Source of the DNA: a virus
IMG/VR virus record: IMGVR_UViG_3300011113_000675
Span: 78,444-142,443 of that record
Strand: one strand, 5' to 3'
Length of the DNA stretch: 64,000 bases
Position 1 is the first letter of the stretch. Each line of letters opens with the position of its first letter. Under the pieces are notes generated by a model. It saw only the letters and a list, made by a program, of their open reading frames with translations. It did no database searches and was not told where the DNA came from. A program made the translations under genes and the position numbers. Below are positions 47,401 to 62,400 of this stretch, in pieces.

Positions 47401-50400
47401 TTCTATCGAAAATCTGTCCACATAATTTTTCTAGATAGTCTTCATAATTAATGAAATTATACATTTCAAAAAATTCATGAATTTTGTTATAATCGTCACT
47501 GAATCTAAATTTACTACCATCAGGTAAAATATAATGACTTCTTTGGGGCATTGATGTTTGAAAAATAATATATTTTACTTCATCATGTTTATAATTATTT
47601 TTTACCCACTGTGGATTTAAAGGTAGAACACCAAAAACTTGGTCTATAAATTCAATACTATCTTCATCATTTCCCGAATAATCCTCTCGTGTTATTTCGA
47701 ACATTTCCAATTCCTGAGACACTAATCTTGGAAATCTTAAAACATCTTTATATTTTAAATGATGGATTGGTCTATTTTCGAGTATTGATGTAATGTCTTC
47801 ATTACTTTTACATTGTCCGTATAAATCTTTGGAGTAAAACCATAGACCATGCCCATGTGTGTGTGAACATCCCGCAAAAATTATTCCACTCATTGAACTA
47901 ATATTAATTTTTTAATCTCATTAAAATAAATACTTATTAGAAAATTATTCGTCGAGACAAAACTGTTCAAGAAGGGAAATTTCAACATCGTCTACATCAC
48001 CAGGTTTATCATCATCCCAAGAAATTTCAATCCATTTCTGTTCTCCATCAGTTTCATTAATATCGACTGAGAATGGATAGTCCATTCCTTTACTATCGAC
48101 ATAATGTCCATAAGAGGTTTTGACAACAACATAATTCGGTTTATCGATTATAATTCCCATAACTTTTTTTTTCAAAAATAAGAAATATACTTTACATTTC
48201 AAAATTATGAATAATTAGTTTTTCACATTTTATTTCTGAATGTTTCCTCCAAATTACATTCCATTGTTATGAATTTGTTCTCAAGAAATACTTCAGTATG
48301 GTTTTTATATAAAGTAATTAATTCGTTTGGAATGAATGGGTCATTATCAAAATATTCGATTGATTTATTTTTGTTGAAAATTGTTATTTCTTTTATTTGG
48401 TTATATAACTCAGATAAATTGACATGTTTATATAGATTAAGATTTTTGACCATATCCACAATTCTTTCTTCGGAGTCTCTATTCGAATCATAAGAGTAAT
48501 CAAAAATTTCATCGTATAATTTGAAACCCAACTTTTTAATTTCTTGATTATGAAATAATGACCCAACTGAAATGAAAGGTTGGCCTATCAGAAAATTTTT
48601 ATATGTTTTTTCTGATATAAAAACTTCATAATTTCCACTCATAGTTTCTCCTACTACATTGAATAAACAACGATTATTGAGTAAAAAATCAGTATTGAAA
48701 TCCAATCGTTCATCGATATTATCTATGTTGTCAATTTTTTCGAACATATCTATCACCATTCTCTTCTCCTCCCAACAATCAAACTTATATGGTTCGTGCC
48801 ATTCATCGGATAATTTATTCCATGAAACCTTTCCAAAATTGAATAAATCGTTTTTACAAAAATTATCCATTATCAATGAACGTTGACTTCTCGGGTGTCT
48901 ATTTAAAGAAAAAAATAACTTCTCAAAGTCGGTATTGATATTAATTTCTTCAATTGGTTTTTTATAGACATTAACCAAGTGTTGACAACTATAATGTAAA
49001 AGGAATGTATTCCAAGTGAGAATCTTAACATTTTTAATTGGATAATCTCCACCTTTTCCCCAAGAATCGAAAAGTTTGGAACCTCCAAACAAAAAATAAA
49101 CCACAATGTCTCTCTCGACTAAAAATGATTCGAATTCATACAAAGCCTTCTTATAATATTCTTCATACTCTTTCTCTGAAGGTATATCCACAGGATTACC
49201 TATTGGTTCAAGAGGGTGATAATATAAAACATCGATTGACCTTGAATCCCTAACAAGATTTGCGATGACATTGAAAATGTCTTCTTTCATAAAAGAATTA
49301 TTATATGTTTCATGAAAAGTAAAAATCTTTAAATTTCTCATTTTTTTTAATAAAAATATAGTAAAAATAATAAAAAACCCCACCTTTATGGGATGGGGAT
49401 TATATTTTAAATTTGATTGATTATGGAGTCGGATAATCCACTTTCGGAACAGGTAGATTTCCTGCGCCGGTAGTACAGAAAGTTTGTTTCAATTCTTTGG
49501 TTAAGGAAGGTGCGAAAACACTAACGTAAAAATTTGAAAGAATTATACCCAACTTGTCAGAACTACAATTGAAATATGCTTTAGATCCAAATCTATCGAG
49601 ATCGAAAACCACATCATTATTTCCAGTAACGTCAGAGTATGCTTTTTGAATTTTGAAAGTTCCATATAAATTACCAATCTCATCAGGTTTGTTTTTTCCG
49701 CTAATTACAGAATATGTGTTGAATTGTTTACCCACATATTTTTCCAAAAGATCTGGATTATTGAACGGATTTGTTGTCGTGTCTCCACTAGTAGTCCCAC
49801 TAGTTGGGTTTGGAAGAGTTGGATTTGACATTGGTGGAGTAGTCTTGGTTTTCACACCAGGATTTTCACCAGTTTGTACAACAGTGGTTTGAGTTTGTTC
49901 ACTCATCAGTCGTTTCTCCAATCTTTGGTTGGCTTCTTGAATATGTCTGATTTTACTATAACTTCTATTCATAATTTTACATTTCCAATAAATATCATTG
50001 GGGAATAAAAAACCCCACCTTTATGTGGTGGGGTTAATTTATTAAAGTTATTTATTTTATGCTTGAGGTTGTTGAGGTGCTTGAGCCTTTGCAATCGCAT
50101 TTGCCAAAGCATCAAGTGGTCCCAATACATTGGAAATTGCCGGTAAATATGGTTTGAACGAATTTGTATTTTGATATTGAGCAATAGCCTTTTTAATAGT
50201 ATCAGGAAGATTACCAAGTTGTCTTCTGATTTTCAAAATATCATAAATTGCATTTATTTCATTTTGTTGAGCCTGATAAGTCTCTCTGTTCGTGGTTCTC
50301 AAATCTTTTCTTGCATCTCTTCTTGCGTCCTTTGCATCTCGAACCCCTGCTCTAGCAGCATCAAGTCCTTGTTGTGCCGCCAGTTGTTGACTAGTTTGTT

Positions 50401-53400
50401 CTTGTATTGCCCTTTTAACTAATTTTGCTAAATCAGCTTCGGTCATTCTTATAATTTTTCCCATGTTGTGTTTAGTTTAATATAAATACTCATTACATAA
50501 AAAAAAATCCTCATTTTATGGGATACAGATAAAAAAAAGATTATTTTTGAAAAAAAAATCGATATGCTAAAATTCCCAATTTTTTTATTGATACCTTTCA
50601 TTTTTGGGTTTCAAACACCAAATAATAATGATACACCCATCATTATTCACTTTGAACAGATTCTAAACGAATATCGGGATTCAAATGGGTTAAATCCAGT
50701 CAAAATTGACCACTCAATGAAAGAATTTACTGATTTACGTAGCAAAAGTTTAGTAAGCGATTATAGTCACAATGGGTTCAATAAAAACTTGCGATCATAC
50801 ATTACAAATTTTACTGTGGGTGGTGAAAACATTGCAATGTTAATAAACGCTCCTAACGATAATAAGCCATATTGGTCTTCAGATATTGAAGAGGTTGGTA
50901 AAATTCTCAACAAAATGTCCATGGGAACATCAACGAATTATGACGTGGCAATGTATTGTTTTTCGCTATGGAAGAATTCGAAATCTCATAATGAATTACT
51001 TCTTAACAATAAAGTAAAAAGGTTCTACCTTTCTTATGAAAAAAGTAAAACCTTTTATTATTTCTGTTTTATTGGATTAGATTAGTAGTAATGACAAGGA
51101 AGAACTCCTTTTCTAACGAACAATCCTTTCAAGGAAATATCTGGTAAGGTAATTTGTGGAAGTCTAATTTTAACTTTTAATCTTTTTCTACCCGTGGCAC
51201 TGAATCTAACCATAAAATCAGTTTGAGAAATCGGTACAAGTTCTTCTGGAATTGGTTCGGTTGGTACGGGTTCAGATTGAGGTGGTGTTGTTCCTTTAAC
51301 TGCAAAATCAAAAGTTAAATCTACTCTTTGATACTTCTTCAATTCATCTTTGTTTTGCCCATTGTATTCAGGTCCACTAGTTCCAGTACCATCAAGGGTC
51401 AGTGTTTGATTTCCACTCTTAACTGAGATTTGTTTTCCTGCATTAGTTCCTTGACTATCGATCTCAATACCCTCAGGATTAATTACTCCATTCCTTTGTT
51501 TAAGTCCCTCAACAATATAGTCATATACCACTTTTGCTCTTGCATCAGAAAGTTCTTTGAATGTTGGAATTTTTCCTGGAAAAGTTTTTTTACTCACACC
51601 ATTTGGAATTGTTGAACTCGATGACGTAATTTTCAATTTATTTACCCATACATCGGCAGGTTTTCTTCCTTCTTTCACAAGTTCTTCACTCATTTTTTTT
51701 ATTCCCTCATCAATACCACCAAAAATATTGTCATTAATATATTGAATGAATTCAGGAGTCATAACCGCCTCATTGAATTCGAATTGCATTGGTTGTTGAA
51801 TTGTTGGTGGAGTGAACATTGTGTATCCTTGTTCCATTACTGGTTCACTCACTTTTCCTTCTTGAGGTGGTGTTATTTCCTCTTTGATTGTCACACTATC
51901 ATCAACAATAATATTTTTATCTTTGATAGTAGAACGTTTTGACCCCAATAATCCAGAATAATCATATCGTTGATCGAAAACTCCATCCCCATACTCTACT
52001 TTTGGTTTCCCGAGTATATTTTTTCCAGCGAATCGATCACGTGGCCCCGTGTATTTTGAAACCACAAATAAAAAAAACTTAGGGTTTTCAACTCTCATTT
52101 TTTCGAATACTCCGAGAGATGTTTCGTCCATAAGTCCTTTCATTTGGTCTAGTTCTTGCTTGAAGGCTTCACTATTAGCCGCCAACTCCCTTGAATAAGA
52201 ATCCAAATCTTTCCCACTTAAATATTTTTCGATATTTGGGTCACGAGATGACAATATTATATCAAGACTTTTCATTTGTTTGACGGAGATTTGTTCCGAC
52301 ATCAAGTAAAGATTCTTTGTTGCTGATTCGTGAAGAGACAAAATTCTTTTTCTTTCTTCGTCCGATATTTGCCACGTTTGCTTTATCATATTATATAAAT
52401 TAATTTAAAAATACTTGAGATTCGAAGTTTCTACGTTTCGATAAACCAGGATAATATTGACCTGTCTGTGCTCCGGTGGTTGGACCTTGTGCGATGTAAG
52501 CTGCTGCAGCTTCCATATCTCCATCTACGATTGCATTTTTTATATTTTTCCCGTAATCCCTAGCAGTGAAAACATACGGACCAGCATTATAACTGAAACT
52601 TAATAACGCGGCTTTTTGAGAGTCATTTAATTTTTCCCAGTTCAAGGGTCCAAGTTGGCTGGCAACGATTGGAGCGAAAGTATTTTTTAATTGATAGTCC
52701 AAAGTTTCTTCAGCTTCCTCAAGCGTCCAAGTGGTTTTGGGTGTCACATCGACCAACTTACCACCGACTAATTTTTTGGATGTTCCATACCCACCTCTAT
52801 ATGTACCTTCATCATCTGAAGCTGTGTCACTGAACGTTTCAAATTTTCTGATGAGTTGCTTTGTCATTTCCAACCAATCACCCGATAAAGAAATATTGAT
52901 ATTTCCGACTAACGGGTCTATTAATTTTTCTAAATCTTCAGAGTCGATATTTTTTTCTTTAAGAAGTTCAATCATCTTAAGTAACATTTCTTCTGAGGCT
53001 TTTGTCGGACCTACTTCTGATGATTCCTCAGATGAAGTTGAACTATCATCTTTTTCGACATGGTCATTAGTAAATTCTTCAACAGCTTCGGCAGTTTCAG
53101 GTCCAAACAACCCATCGACACCATGAATTGGTAAATCATATCCAAGAATAATCAAACCAACCTGCATTGATTCAACTTCTTTTTTGAAATTGTAACTACC
53201 TCGTTCTTGTTGAGATATTCCACCATCCTGAGCGGCAGTTTCCAATGTATCGAAAAATTCATCCACATCGACTCCAATTAAATCAGCTTTGGTTGGATCA
53301 TCATCTTTTTTGTAGCCAACGTCTTTCAAAAATCGGTCAATAAATTCTTGTTCAACAATTTGACTACCATACATCATGGAATGCATTCTGTGCAATTCCT

Positions 53401-56400
53401 CAGTCAATGATTTTTTCATATCAATAAATATACAAACTTGGAAAAAGGGTTGGTATTATCTTACTGAAGAAATCTTCTCCTACCCATTCTACCACGACCA
53501 ATCAATCTCATTCGTTCCCAATCATTCCGATCAAAAACAACTACCACGTGTTTTCTTCGGACAATGACCTTGGTTGCTTGTGGAAACAAGTCATATTTTT
53601 TATTTACAACCTTTTCTGAGTCCAACAGATAATTTACATAATCCTTTTCCATAGTTTGAGCATTGACACCCAAACCCAATAGCATCATTACAATAAAAAT
53701 AATTTTTTTCATATCAAAAATATAATAAAAAAACCCCACCTATTGAAGGGTGGGGTTGTAAATTATTCAATTTTTGTTCACTACCTGTTTTCTTATTGAA
53801 AACCACCTTTCTCGTCGTAGTAGCTTAGAATTTGACTAAGTACTGAGATTACTTGAGGTAAATTTTCTCTGTCGTATTGTGTGTATAGTGTTGTATAAGG
53901 AGTTCCGTTTACATCTCTATCATTCTTTCTTTTTGAATTTTTTCCTCTCATAGGAATTGATGCCAGCAATTGTTCGAATTTAATATCTGCAAAAACAGAG
54001 AAATAGCCACCCTTAAAAACTGTCAAGTATAAACCATCTGCTCCTGGCGTGAACCACGATTCAATTTCATCATTACTACCCGATTCTTCGGCTGGATGTA
54101 CTTTGCTTAATTCCGAAACTAATTTTCGATAATTCTTTTCGGTCTCTATTGACGGTGGATTTGAAGGAATGGAAGGCATTTTACGTCTGAAGTCGTCAAG
54201 TCTTCGTAGAGCCATTTTTTTAATTTCTTCTTTGCTTCCTGGAATGATAGCTCCTTGTTCTTTAATTACTCTTCTAACCAATCTAGTCAAATCTGCCTCG
54301 GTTAATCTAATAATTTTTTTCATGTAAAAAACGTTTAATAATAAATATTACACACTTAATAAAAAATAAAGCCCACTTTTACAGTAGGGCTTGGTTTACT
54401 TATACAGTACAAAATTATTTTTTTTATCTTTCAAATCAATGACTTGAAACTCGGTGGGGGTTATGGGATAGACAAGATAATCGACAGCATCCTTATATTT
54501 TTTCGATTCAAACCTTTTTGCATCTGATTCGGAGGATTTGACTTGAATTGTTACGGCATCCTTACCTCTTCCCATAATCAAGTCCACAAAAAAATTCATA
54601 TCAATAAAGTTTCCGTTGCCTCCACGATATAAAACATTGTATCCAAGTTTTTCAAAAGCATTGGCGACATCAGATTCCATTTGGTCTCCCAACTTGGAAA
54701 ATTTAGTGGTATACTTGGTAAAGTTCATTAAATCCTTTTTATCTTCCAAATATTTTTCGAACAAGTCCTTGAAGTTGTCTTTATATTTTAGTAGGATATT
54801 TTTGATTACTTCGGAATCCGAAGCTGTAGATATTGTGTCGAGAATGCTTTTAGCTGCAGTACTTCCATTACTTTTAGCCTTCTCCAAATAAGTTGACAAT
54901 AAATCAGATATGTCAGAATAGTTGGTGTTCAACTTATTAACATAATGCCATTTACCATTCGGATTTAAATTACCTTCATCATCAACGTACACCAATTTTT
55001 TTCTATTTAAGTTTCTTACAAAATAGTCATATTGTTTGTCGTTAATTTTACCATATGAATTTAATATTTTGGCACCTTTGAGATTGTCTTTAATATCATC
55101 TTGTTGAATATCAAATTTGATATCCGATAAAATATCATCAACCACTTTACGAAGGTTCAACCCTTCATTAGATTCCAACCAAGCCCCCAAAGAATTTAAT
55201 TTGTTATATACATTACCACCCAACACCTTGGAGATATTCCCACTCAGTTTTTCTTCTTCCTGACGGGAAATGATTTTATCTACAACCTCTCTATTCCTGT
55301 TTTGATATCCAATACATCCAGTTGGGACTTGTAAACCACCAAATTTGGTTATGGTCATGCTTTTGCAGGCATATGAGCTCATATCCAACTCAATAACATC
55401 CTCACCCAATTTGATTTCCAAATATCCCTTATTCCCATACAATTGTGATAAATCATTGGAAGTCAATTTACCTTCTCCTCCATCAATGACAACAGGATTG
55501 TTCACATAGTAATAATTACCCTTTGAACCCAACGAACTACCTTTGATGGTCGCAATATTCACACCAGTCTGAATGACCTCAAGCAAATGATTTAACTGAC
55601 CTTCTGAAATGATGAAGTTTCTCATATAACAATAAATACTAAGAATTAAAAAACCCACCTTTATGGGATGGGGGAAACTAATCACAATAAGTCAATAATC
55701 GGTTTTGACCACTCTTTCACTAATCGTTTGGAATTTATTTGTAAATTTTTAAAATTTTCTACAGTAAACGGACGACCTGATACTTTGGTCATAAATTCAC
55801 CTTCTTTTCCTGGGTGGAACTTCCCCATGTTCTCTTTTACACCCAAACCAGGATAAGAAGAATTGTTTGTTCCGAATAAATAATTGTCTCCGAAATCGAA
55901 AATGAACACGCTGTCCTGACAAAAGATTTCACCCAACTTGATAATATTTTTAATGAATTTGGGGTCATTATTGGAATTGACAACGAAATATGAATCCTCC
56001 TTTACCTCAATCGCATTTTCTTGCATATAGTTTTCGATATATGTACCCTTAACTTTGGTAACATCATACCCTACAACCAGTAATGAGGATAGTAGTTTTT
56101 TGTTCCGGCCCTTGTTATCGTATATGTTGATTCTTTTATCATCATCTTCGTCATATAAACAATTGGTTAAAGTTTTTCTGAACGCACTAATTACCGCACA
56201 TTGATTGTTTTCAATGTATTTGTTTATTCTACTTAATGAAGATTCCACAATTTTATTAGACGAAACATTCGTCTCAATTATTTCTTGAAATAATTCAGGG
56301 TTTATTCGTCGTCTTAATGATACATAATCAGGATCATTCAAAATTTTTCTGTACTTGTCAATTAACTCTCTCATCACTTGATAAATATAAGTTATTTTTT

Positions 56401-59400
56401 CTATGATGTAAAAATATGAAAAAAAAAGAAAAACAAAAAATTTATCTTATGGTAATGTGTGAAAAAAGGGTTCGTATAAACTTAAACTTCTAACCAACTG
56501 ATTGGTGGTTTGGAAACCTTTTTACACAGTCCTTTTTCCAATAAAAAATCATTTGTAGGCTGAATTTCAGTTTCGAAAGGCTTCAATGATTTCAAATTTG
56601 TTGAAACTCCATCCAATGTCACTTCTATCGTGATTTCATCACTCAAATATTTTTTATACAAGTAATTGCTCAGTTCGAGTGGACCTTTGGGTAATTCTTT
56701 CATTTTTCTACTCAAAACCGTATTCCCTCTAATTTCTCCATTCTCTATCGCGTATTGACTCAGGGCATTCCTTACAATACCCTCGAGGAAAATATCGAAT
56801 TCATACAAATAACTTGCACCCCTTTTTGGTGCATAAAATCTCAAACTTCTACTCCCATGTTCAGTCACTATTTTGGTGGGGATTTTTCTATCAAAAACTC
56901 CATCTTTGATATTGATTTCGACATACATACTGTAAGATTTTGCAAATTGATAAACCTTGAAAGAGTTGGAATTGAACTCTTTTGAAAATTTATATTCCAC
57001 GGGGTTCTGAATAATCTTAGGTAATTGGTAAGGAGAGGAGGAACACCAATAATACCCTTCTTCACTTTGATTGGTAATATAATTATAAAGTCCAGCAGAC
57101 CCATATGTGCCGACACCGAGCCTTTCAGATGCTTCCTTCAATACGTCCAAAAAATTGGCACCCCCACAAGCGGTGAAAAATACTTTTGTTCCAGAATGAA
57201 TTAAAGGTTTGAAACTATCCAAAAAAGTATTATCGAACATGTATGCACCTTTTTCCTTTTGGGTCATTAATAAGTTACCTCCCTTACCATGAGACCCAAT
57301 AACAAACTCATCAGTTTTAACACCCTTTTTTACAAGACCTTCAACAAAACTAACTGCCGAAGATAAACTTGTGAAAAATCCTGTAACGATTCCCAATTTT
57401 TTCAACAAGGAAAGAGCCATTTCTTCCCAACCATACAAAGGAAAAATTAATCGAACTTTTTTTATCGAAGCCGCAGGTTTATTTTTCAAAGCATCGAAAT
57501 ACTTTTCTTTTTCCAAACCCTGAAATCGATTTTTTTCAAATGCACCGTCTTTACCCAAATAGTCAGATGTAGGTTTATCTGATGGGGCAACATTCGGATT
57601 GAATAATCGTCTTGTTTGTTCTTTTAAAAAATTAAATTGATTTTTGGTTATACGTATTTCCATTATATATAAATACCAAACATCCCAAAAAAGGGGATGG
57701 GGATTAGAACGGATGGTGCGGTATACGAATATCCATCATGACATCTTGTTCTTTAATATCTTCATTTCCCTTTCCAAACCTTCAATCTTATATCGAATCA
57801 TCCGTTGCAAATCCTCCTCACCATACCTGATGGCAGATGCCAACATCTTATTCAAATTTTCAATTCTATCCTCCAAATCATTAAGTTGCTTTTTCATAAG
57901 ACAAATATAAAAAAACCCCCACCATAAGTGAGGGTTTCAAATTAAATTATTTCCCAATCGATTTCACCATACTGGTCATAATCATCATTCTCATCGTGAG
58001 TGGAACCGTCAATATCTTCCTCAACCTTTCTATAAGCCTCACATGCACTTCTTGCCATAACCGTATGAGTCCATGTCTGAACGCAAGAACGAGACGCCTG
58101 AATGGTATATTCCGTTTCCTCATTCTCTTCCCATCCTTCTTCATCCTCGCAGTCATCGTCAACAACATTCTTAGTTTTTTCGGGAACCCTTCCAAACTTA
58201 TCGATTGATTCCATCAAAGAATTTCTAAATGCAATCAAATCCTTCAGAGAATAAATCTTAAATGAATAACTTGAGCAAGGGGATCCATTCACACCAATCT
58301 CAACAAATTCCTTTGTTCCATCAAAACCATCCCAATGATAAATGGATAGACCTGAGGCATTATCAAATTCCAAAGTGGAATTATCAACATACATATAATC
58401 CAAATGCCAATCATCAGGATTGGAATCCTTCATATCTTTATACTCCTTCTCCAAATCACGAAGTTGGGTCAACGCTTTGGAATACTTCTTCTCAAAAGAT
58501 TTCTTCCACTTATCACTATATTCTGCCATAACAAATTTTTTATAATGATAAGAAAAATTTTTTAATAAAAAAAGGGGTTGGGGATTAGAACGACCGAAGG
58601 GAGAACGGAAATATGTTACGCGAGATTTTTATCTGTAGTGTTGGGCTTTCCCATAGCGATAGAATTACTGAAATTCAAAAAGTCTGCCAACGTTTTTTTA
58701 CTATATATCCACTGAGATAAGAAAATCCGCAAGTCAGAATCAATATTCGTTTTTCCGTTGACTGAATTAATTATCATCTCTTTTGTAATTTTCTGGTCTG
58801 GTTTCAATTTAAAATAACGTCTAATTTCAGACAAAGTTGACATAACTTCATTTGGGTTTCTGAGGTGAACCTCATCATTTTTGAGTCGCCATAAATAAGT
58901 GTCGGAAATTTTACTTGACGCATTTTCATCAAACCCTTGTGTCATTAGGAATTTTTTCAATCTCTGAAAATTGGTTTCAGGTGTACCACTCGTATCGTCT
59001 CCTAAAAACTTTTTTATTACCCAATCATCAAATTTATTGGATTCATAAGGATGGAATTTATGATAATCATCTAGAATATGTTGAATCTCATGAATCATAA
59101 ATGACAATGCTTCATTTTCACTATAATCATTAGCCACCCTACAATTTATGTTTATAGGCACATCATACCCATTAATAAAAAGGCCTGGTCTTACCCATCC
59201 ACCCGCGATATCATCACTTATAACATATTCGATTGGTATTTGTGATAGTATCTTATTATATTCGGCAAAATGTTTCTCGACCGTGCTTTTATCGTATTTG
59301 AATGATTTAGCAAACCTATCTTTAGTCGATGGATGGTTCAACCAATTTCTCCACCAATCAGTCGCTTTTTTTAGTAAATCAGAATTATATTTAGATTTAC

Positions 59401-62400
59401 AACGATAAAAAATTTCATTTTGTTTTTTTATTTCATCTCCCTCCACCGTGCCTACACGAACAAAAGGTATGTTAATCGATTTAAGAACAGGAGCCTTACC
59501 TGGAATTGTATAAACAAAAGTCAAATTTCCTGTAAAACTTCCTTCTCCTACTGATTGATTAAAATCCAGTGTAATAAAATCTACCTGCTTTGATAGGATT
59601 TGTTTTGAATACTTTTTTTCTCCATCAAAATATTCGAAAATTGGGGAACTTTTTTCAATGTTCACAATTATCGGAGAGATATTATTTTTATTATGAATTG
59701 AAATTTTTCCAGATTTTTTTGGAAGTATGTAAGCTCCACTTTTAGGGTCCACACCATAAGCAACAATCAAAATATTATTATCAGAAAACAAAACTTTGTC
59801 CTCAGACTGTTCATTTAATACCACCCGATTGTATTGACTCTCTGTAATCAAAATATTCATAACAATAAATACACAATATCATGAAAAAAGGGGTTGGGGA
59901 TTAGAACGACCGAAGGGAGAACGGACGGGGCGGTATACGAATATCCCCAAAATTTTTCCAAAAATTTTTTTTAACAAATGGGGTCATAAAAAAATAGGGG
60001 GGTCATGTTATAATAAACTTTCAGGGTCAGTGGTCTCAACTCCATCAATTTCTATGTCAGGAAACTTTCTCCTTAAATAATTAAACAACAACTTATTGGT
60101 ATCATCCCCGAACATTGCTTTCAACGAATTCGCTTCCGAACTATTTCCATAGTAAAACCTCTGTTCCCACCAATCCCCAAATATTCTTCCATCCCCAGTT
60201 CTGTACTCACGACTTACCGGACGAAATTTCAAATCATAGGTCGATTCCATGTACTTCTCAAAAATATCATACAATCTACTCTCGTTGATAATGTATCTCA
60301 TAACTTATTCCTTGAAGGGGGATTAATAATATATTGAATAATAGGATGCAATAACCCTTTCATCGGGGAATCTCTTCTCAAACCATTTTACAAACATCTC
60401 CTCAGTTTGAGATTGATTCAAATTGAACATGGACATTATTGTAGAAAATAATTCTCGAGCAACTCCCAAGTGTCGTCCAAAATACTGAAATATTATATTA
60501 TCATTTTTATCAAGAAGGTCGAAGTCCTCCTTTTCCCCAAGTTGATGACTTGACTTTGTTCTGATCAGTCTCCCCACCGCCAAAGTAATATACTTATCAA
60601 TCAAGCTTACAAGTCTGTCTTCTGAAATAATATAATCCATAATTAATAAATACCCACAAAATAAAAAACCCCTCTATAAGGGAGGGGTTTCAATTATATC
60701 TTCACAGGAGATTTTGCTTTTTTAATTATACATTCTCCAACATCCTTAAGTTTTCCCATAACTGTAAAAATATTATCCCCAGTAGACTTCGACAAGTCGG
60801 AGGTACAAGGTCCATATTTTGTGATATCCAATGGAAGTTGTTTAGTGTCCCCAATTTCTTTAGCAAGATCTTTACAACTTTTAGGTAGTTCCATATTCGG
60901 AGCGTCGAAATGAGTTTTGAAACAATCAACCACCATATCTGACGTGTTTGTTCCAGTGACCTGTTCCTTCACCACTGGCTTTACATCCCCAAGTTTTGAA
61001 TTTACCAATTTGGAGAAACTCTCAGTCATTACCTTCATTCCCCCTGTATGTTGCTCACGGATAGAGTTCTTCTCTTGTTCCGATAAATCATTTAATAAGT
61101 GTTTCATAATTTTAAGTTTATTATAAATACTCAACACTCCCGAAAAAGGGGCTGGGGATTCCTACGACCGAAGGGAGAACGCGGATCCGAACAACAATAA
61201 AAATTATTGTATACTCTCCAATAAACAATCCGCTTCCGATCTCCACAATTCACCAATGTAGGCTTTCAAATCCTCAAGACTATCTCCACCCATTTTATTA
61301 TTCATACGTAACAAATGGTGCTCAATAGAATACTTTTCAAATGTACACCCATAATTCTCAAAGTTACTTGTTTTGTGAACTGATTTGGAACCATTCATGT
61401 GACTCAATGTCATATACTGCTGAATTACATCGAAATCAACAATGTAAAACGTGGGTTGAAAGTTATTCACACAATCTATCAAACAAATTATATACCCACC
61501 ATCAATATTTTGGTAGGGACGCAAATTCCTTAACCTGTAATGATTATTCTTTCCCAAAAAAGTAACCTTGATTTCGAAACTCTTTATACGGGAATATTTT
61601 GACCAATGATTATGAGTATATACGAAAACCTTTCCATCATCCATAAGTAAATTCCCCCTTGAGGCATAAACCCTAATCTCACAGTCCCCACAATTTTCAG
61701 ATTCAGGAACTTCCAACAATCGATCAACCTCTTGAATAATCTTCTTTTCCAAATACTTTCCGTAAGCAGATGGGGAATAACCCAAATAACACTCCAAAAT
61801 AAAATCGTTGAAGGGTAAATGATACGGAACATCATTGTTCTTACTATTCTGAAATCTTTCAATCGCCAATTCTAACTTCGTCTTCATATATAGAGTTTTT
61901 TTACAAAGTTAAAACTAATTTGACAATCACCAAAAATTTCCCAAAAATTTTTTTCCTTAAATAGGGGTGATTTTATTTAGGGGGGTTGTGTTCTATAAAA
62001 TAAAAAACCCCTCGTTAATGGGAGGGGTTCATTTTCTTATAATCCAAATAACCTTGTTTTATTTTGTTATTGATTACCTTGTTTTTAACATACTTGAAGA
62101 ATTCCTCCACATCATCAACTTCTCTCTCATTGTCATACTCCAAACTACCCAATGTTTTCCATAAGACTTCTGATTTATAATCTTCGAAATCTTCAGGTTC
62201 AAAACCACCAACATTTATATCAGATATTGCCTCATCCACATAATTGTTAATTATTTCAGACCTTCTTAAATAAAAAGGTTTATCATTTTCATTGATTACC
62301 ATTTTAACAATATTTTCCAAATCTGATTCAGTAAGTCTTACAATCTTTTTCATATTAATAAATACCCAAAAAGGGTCATTTTTTCCCCAAAAATTTTTTT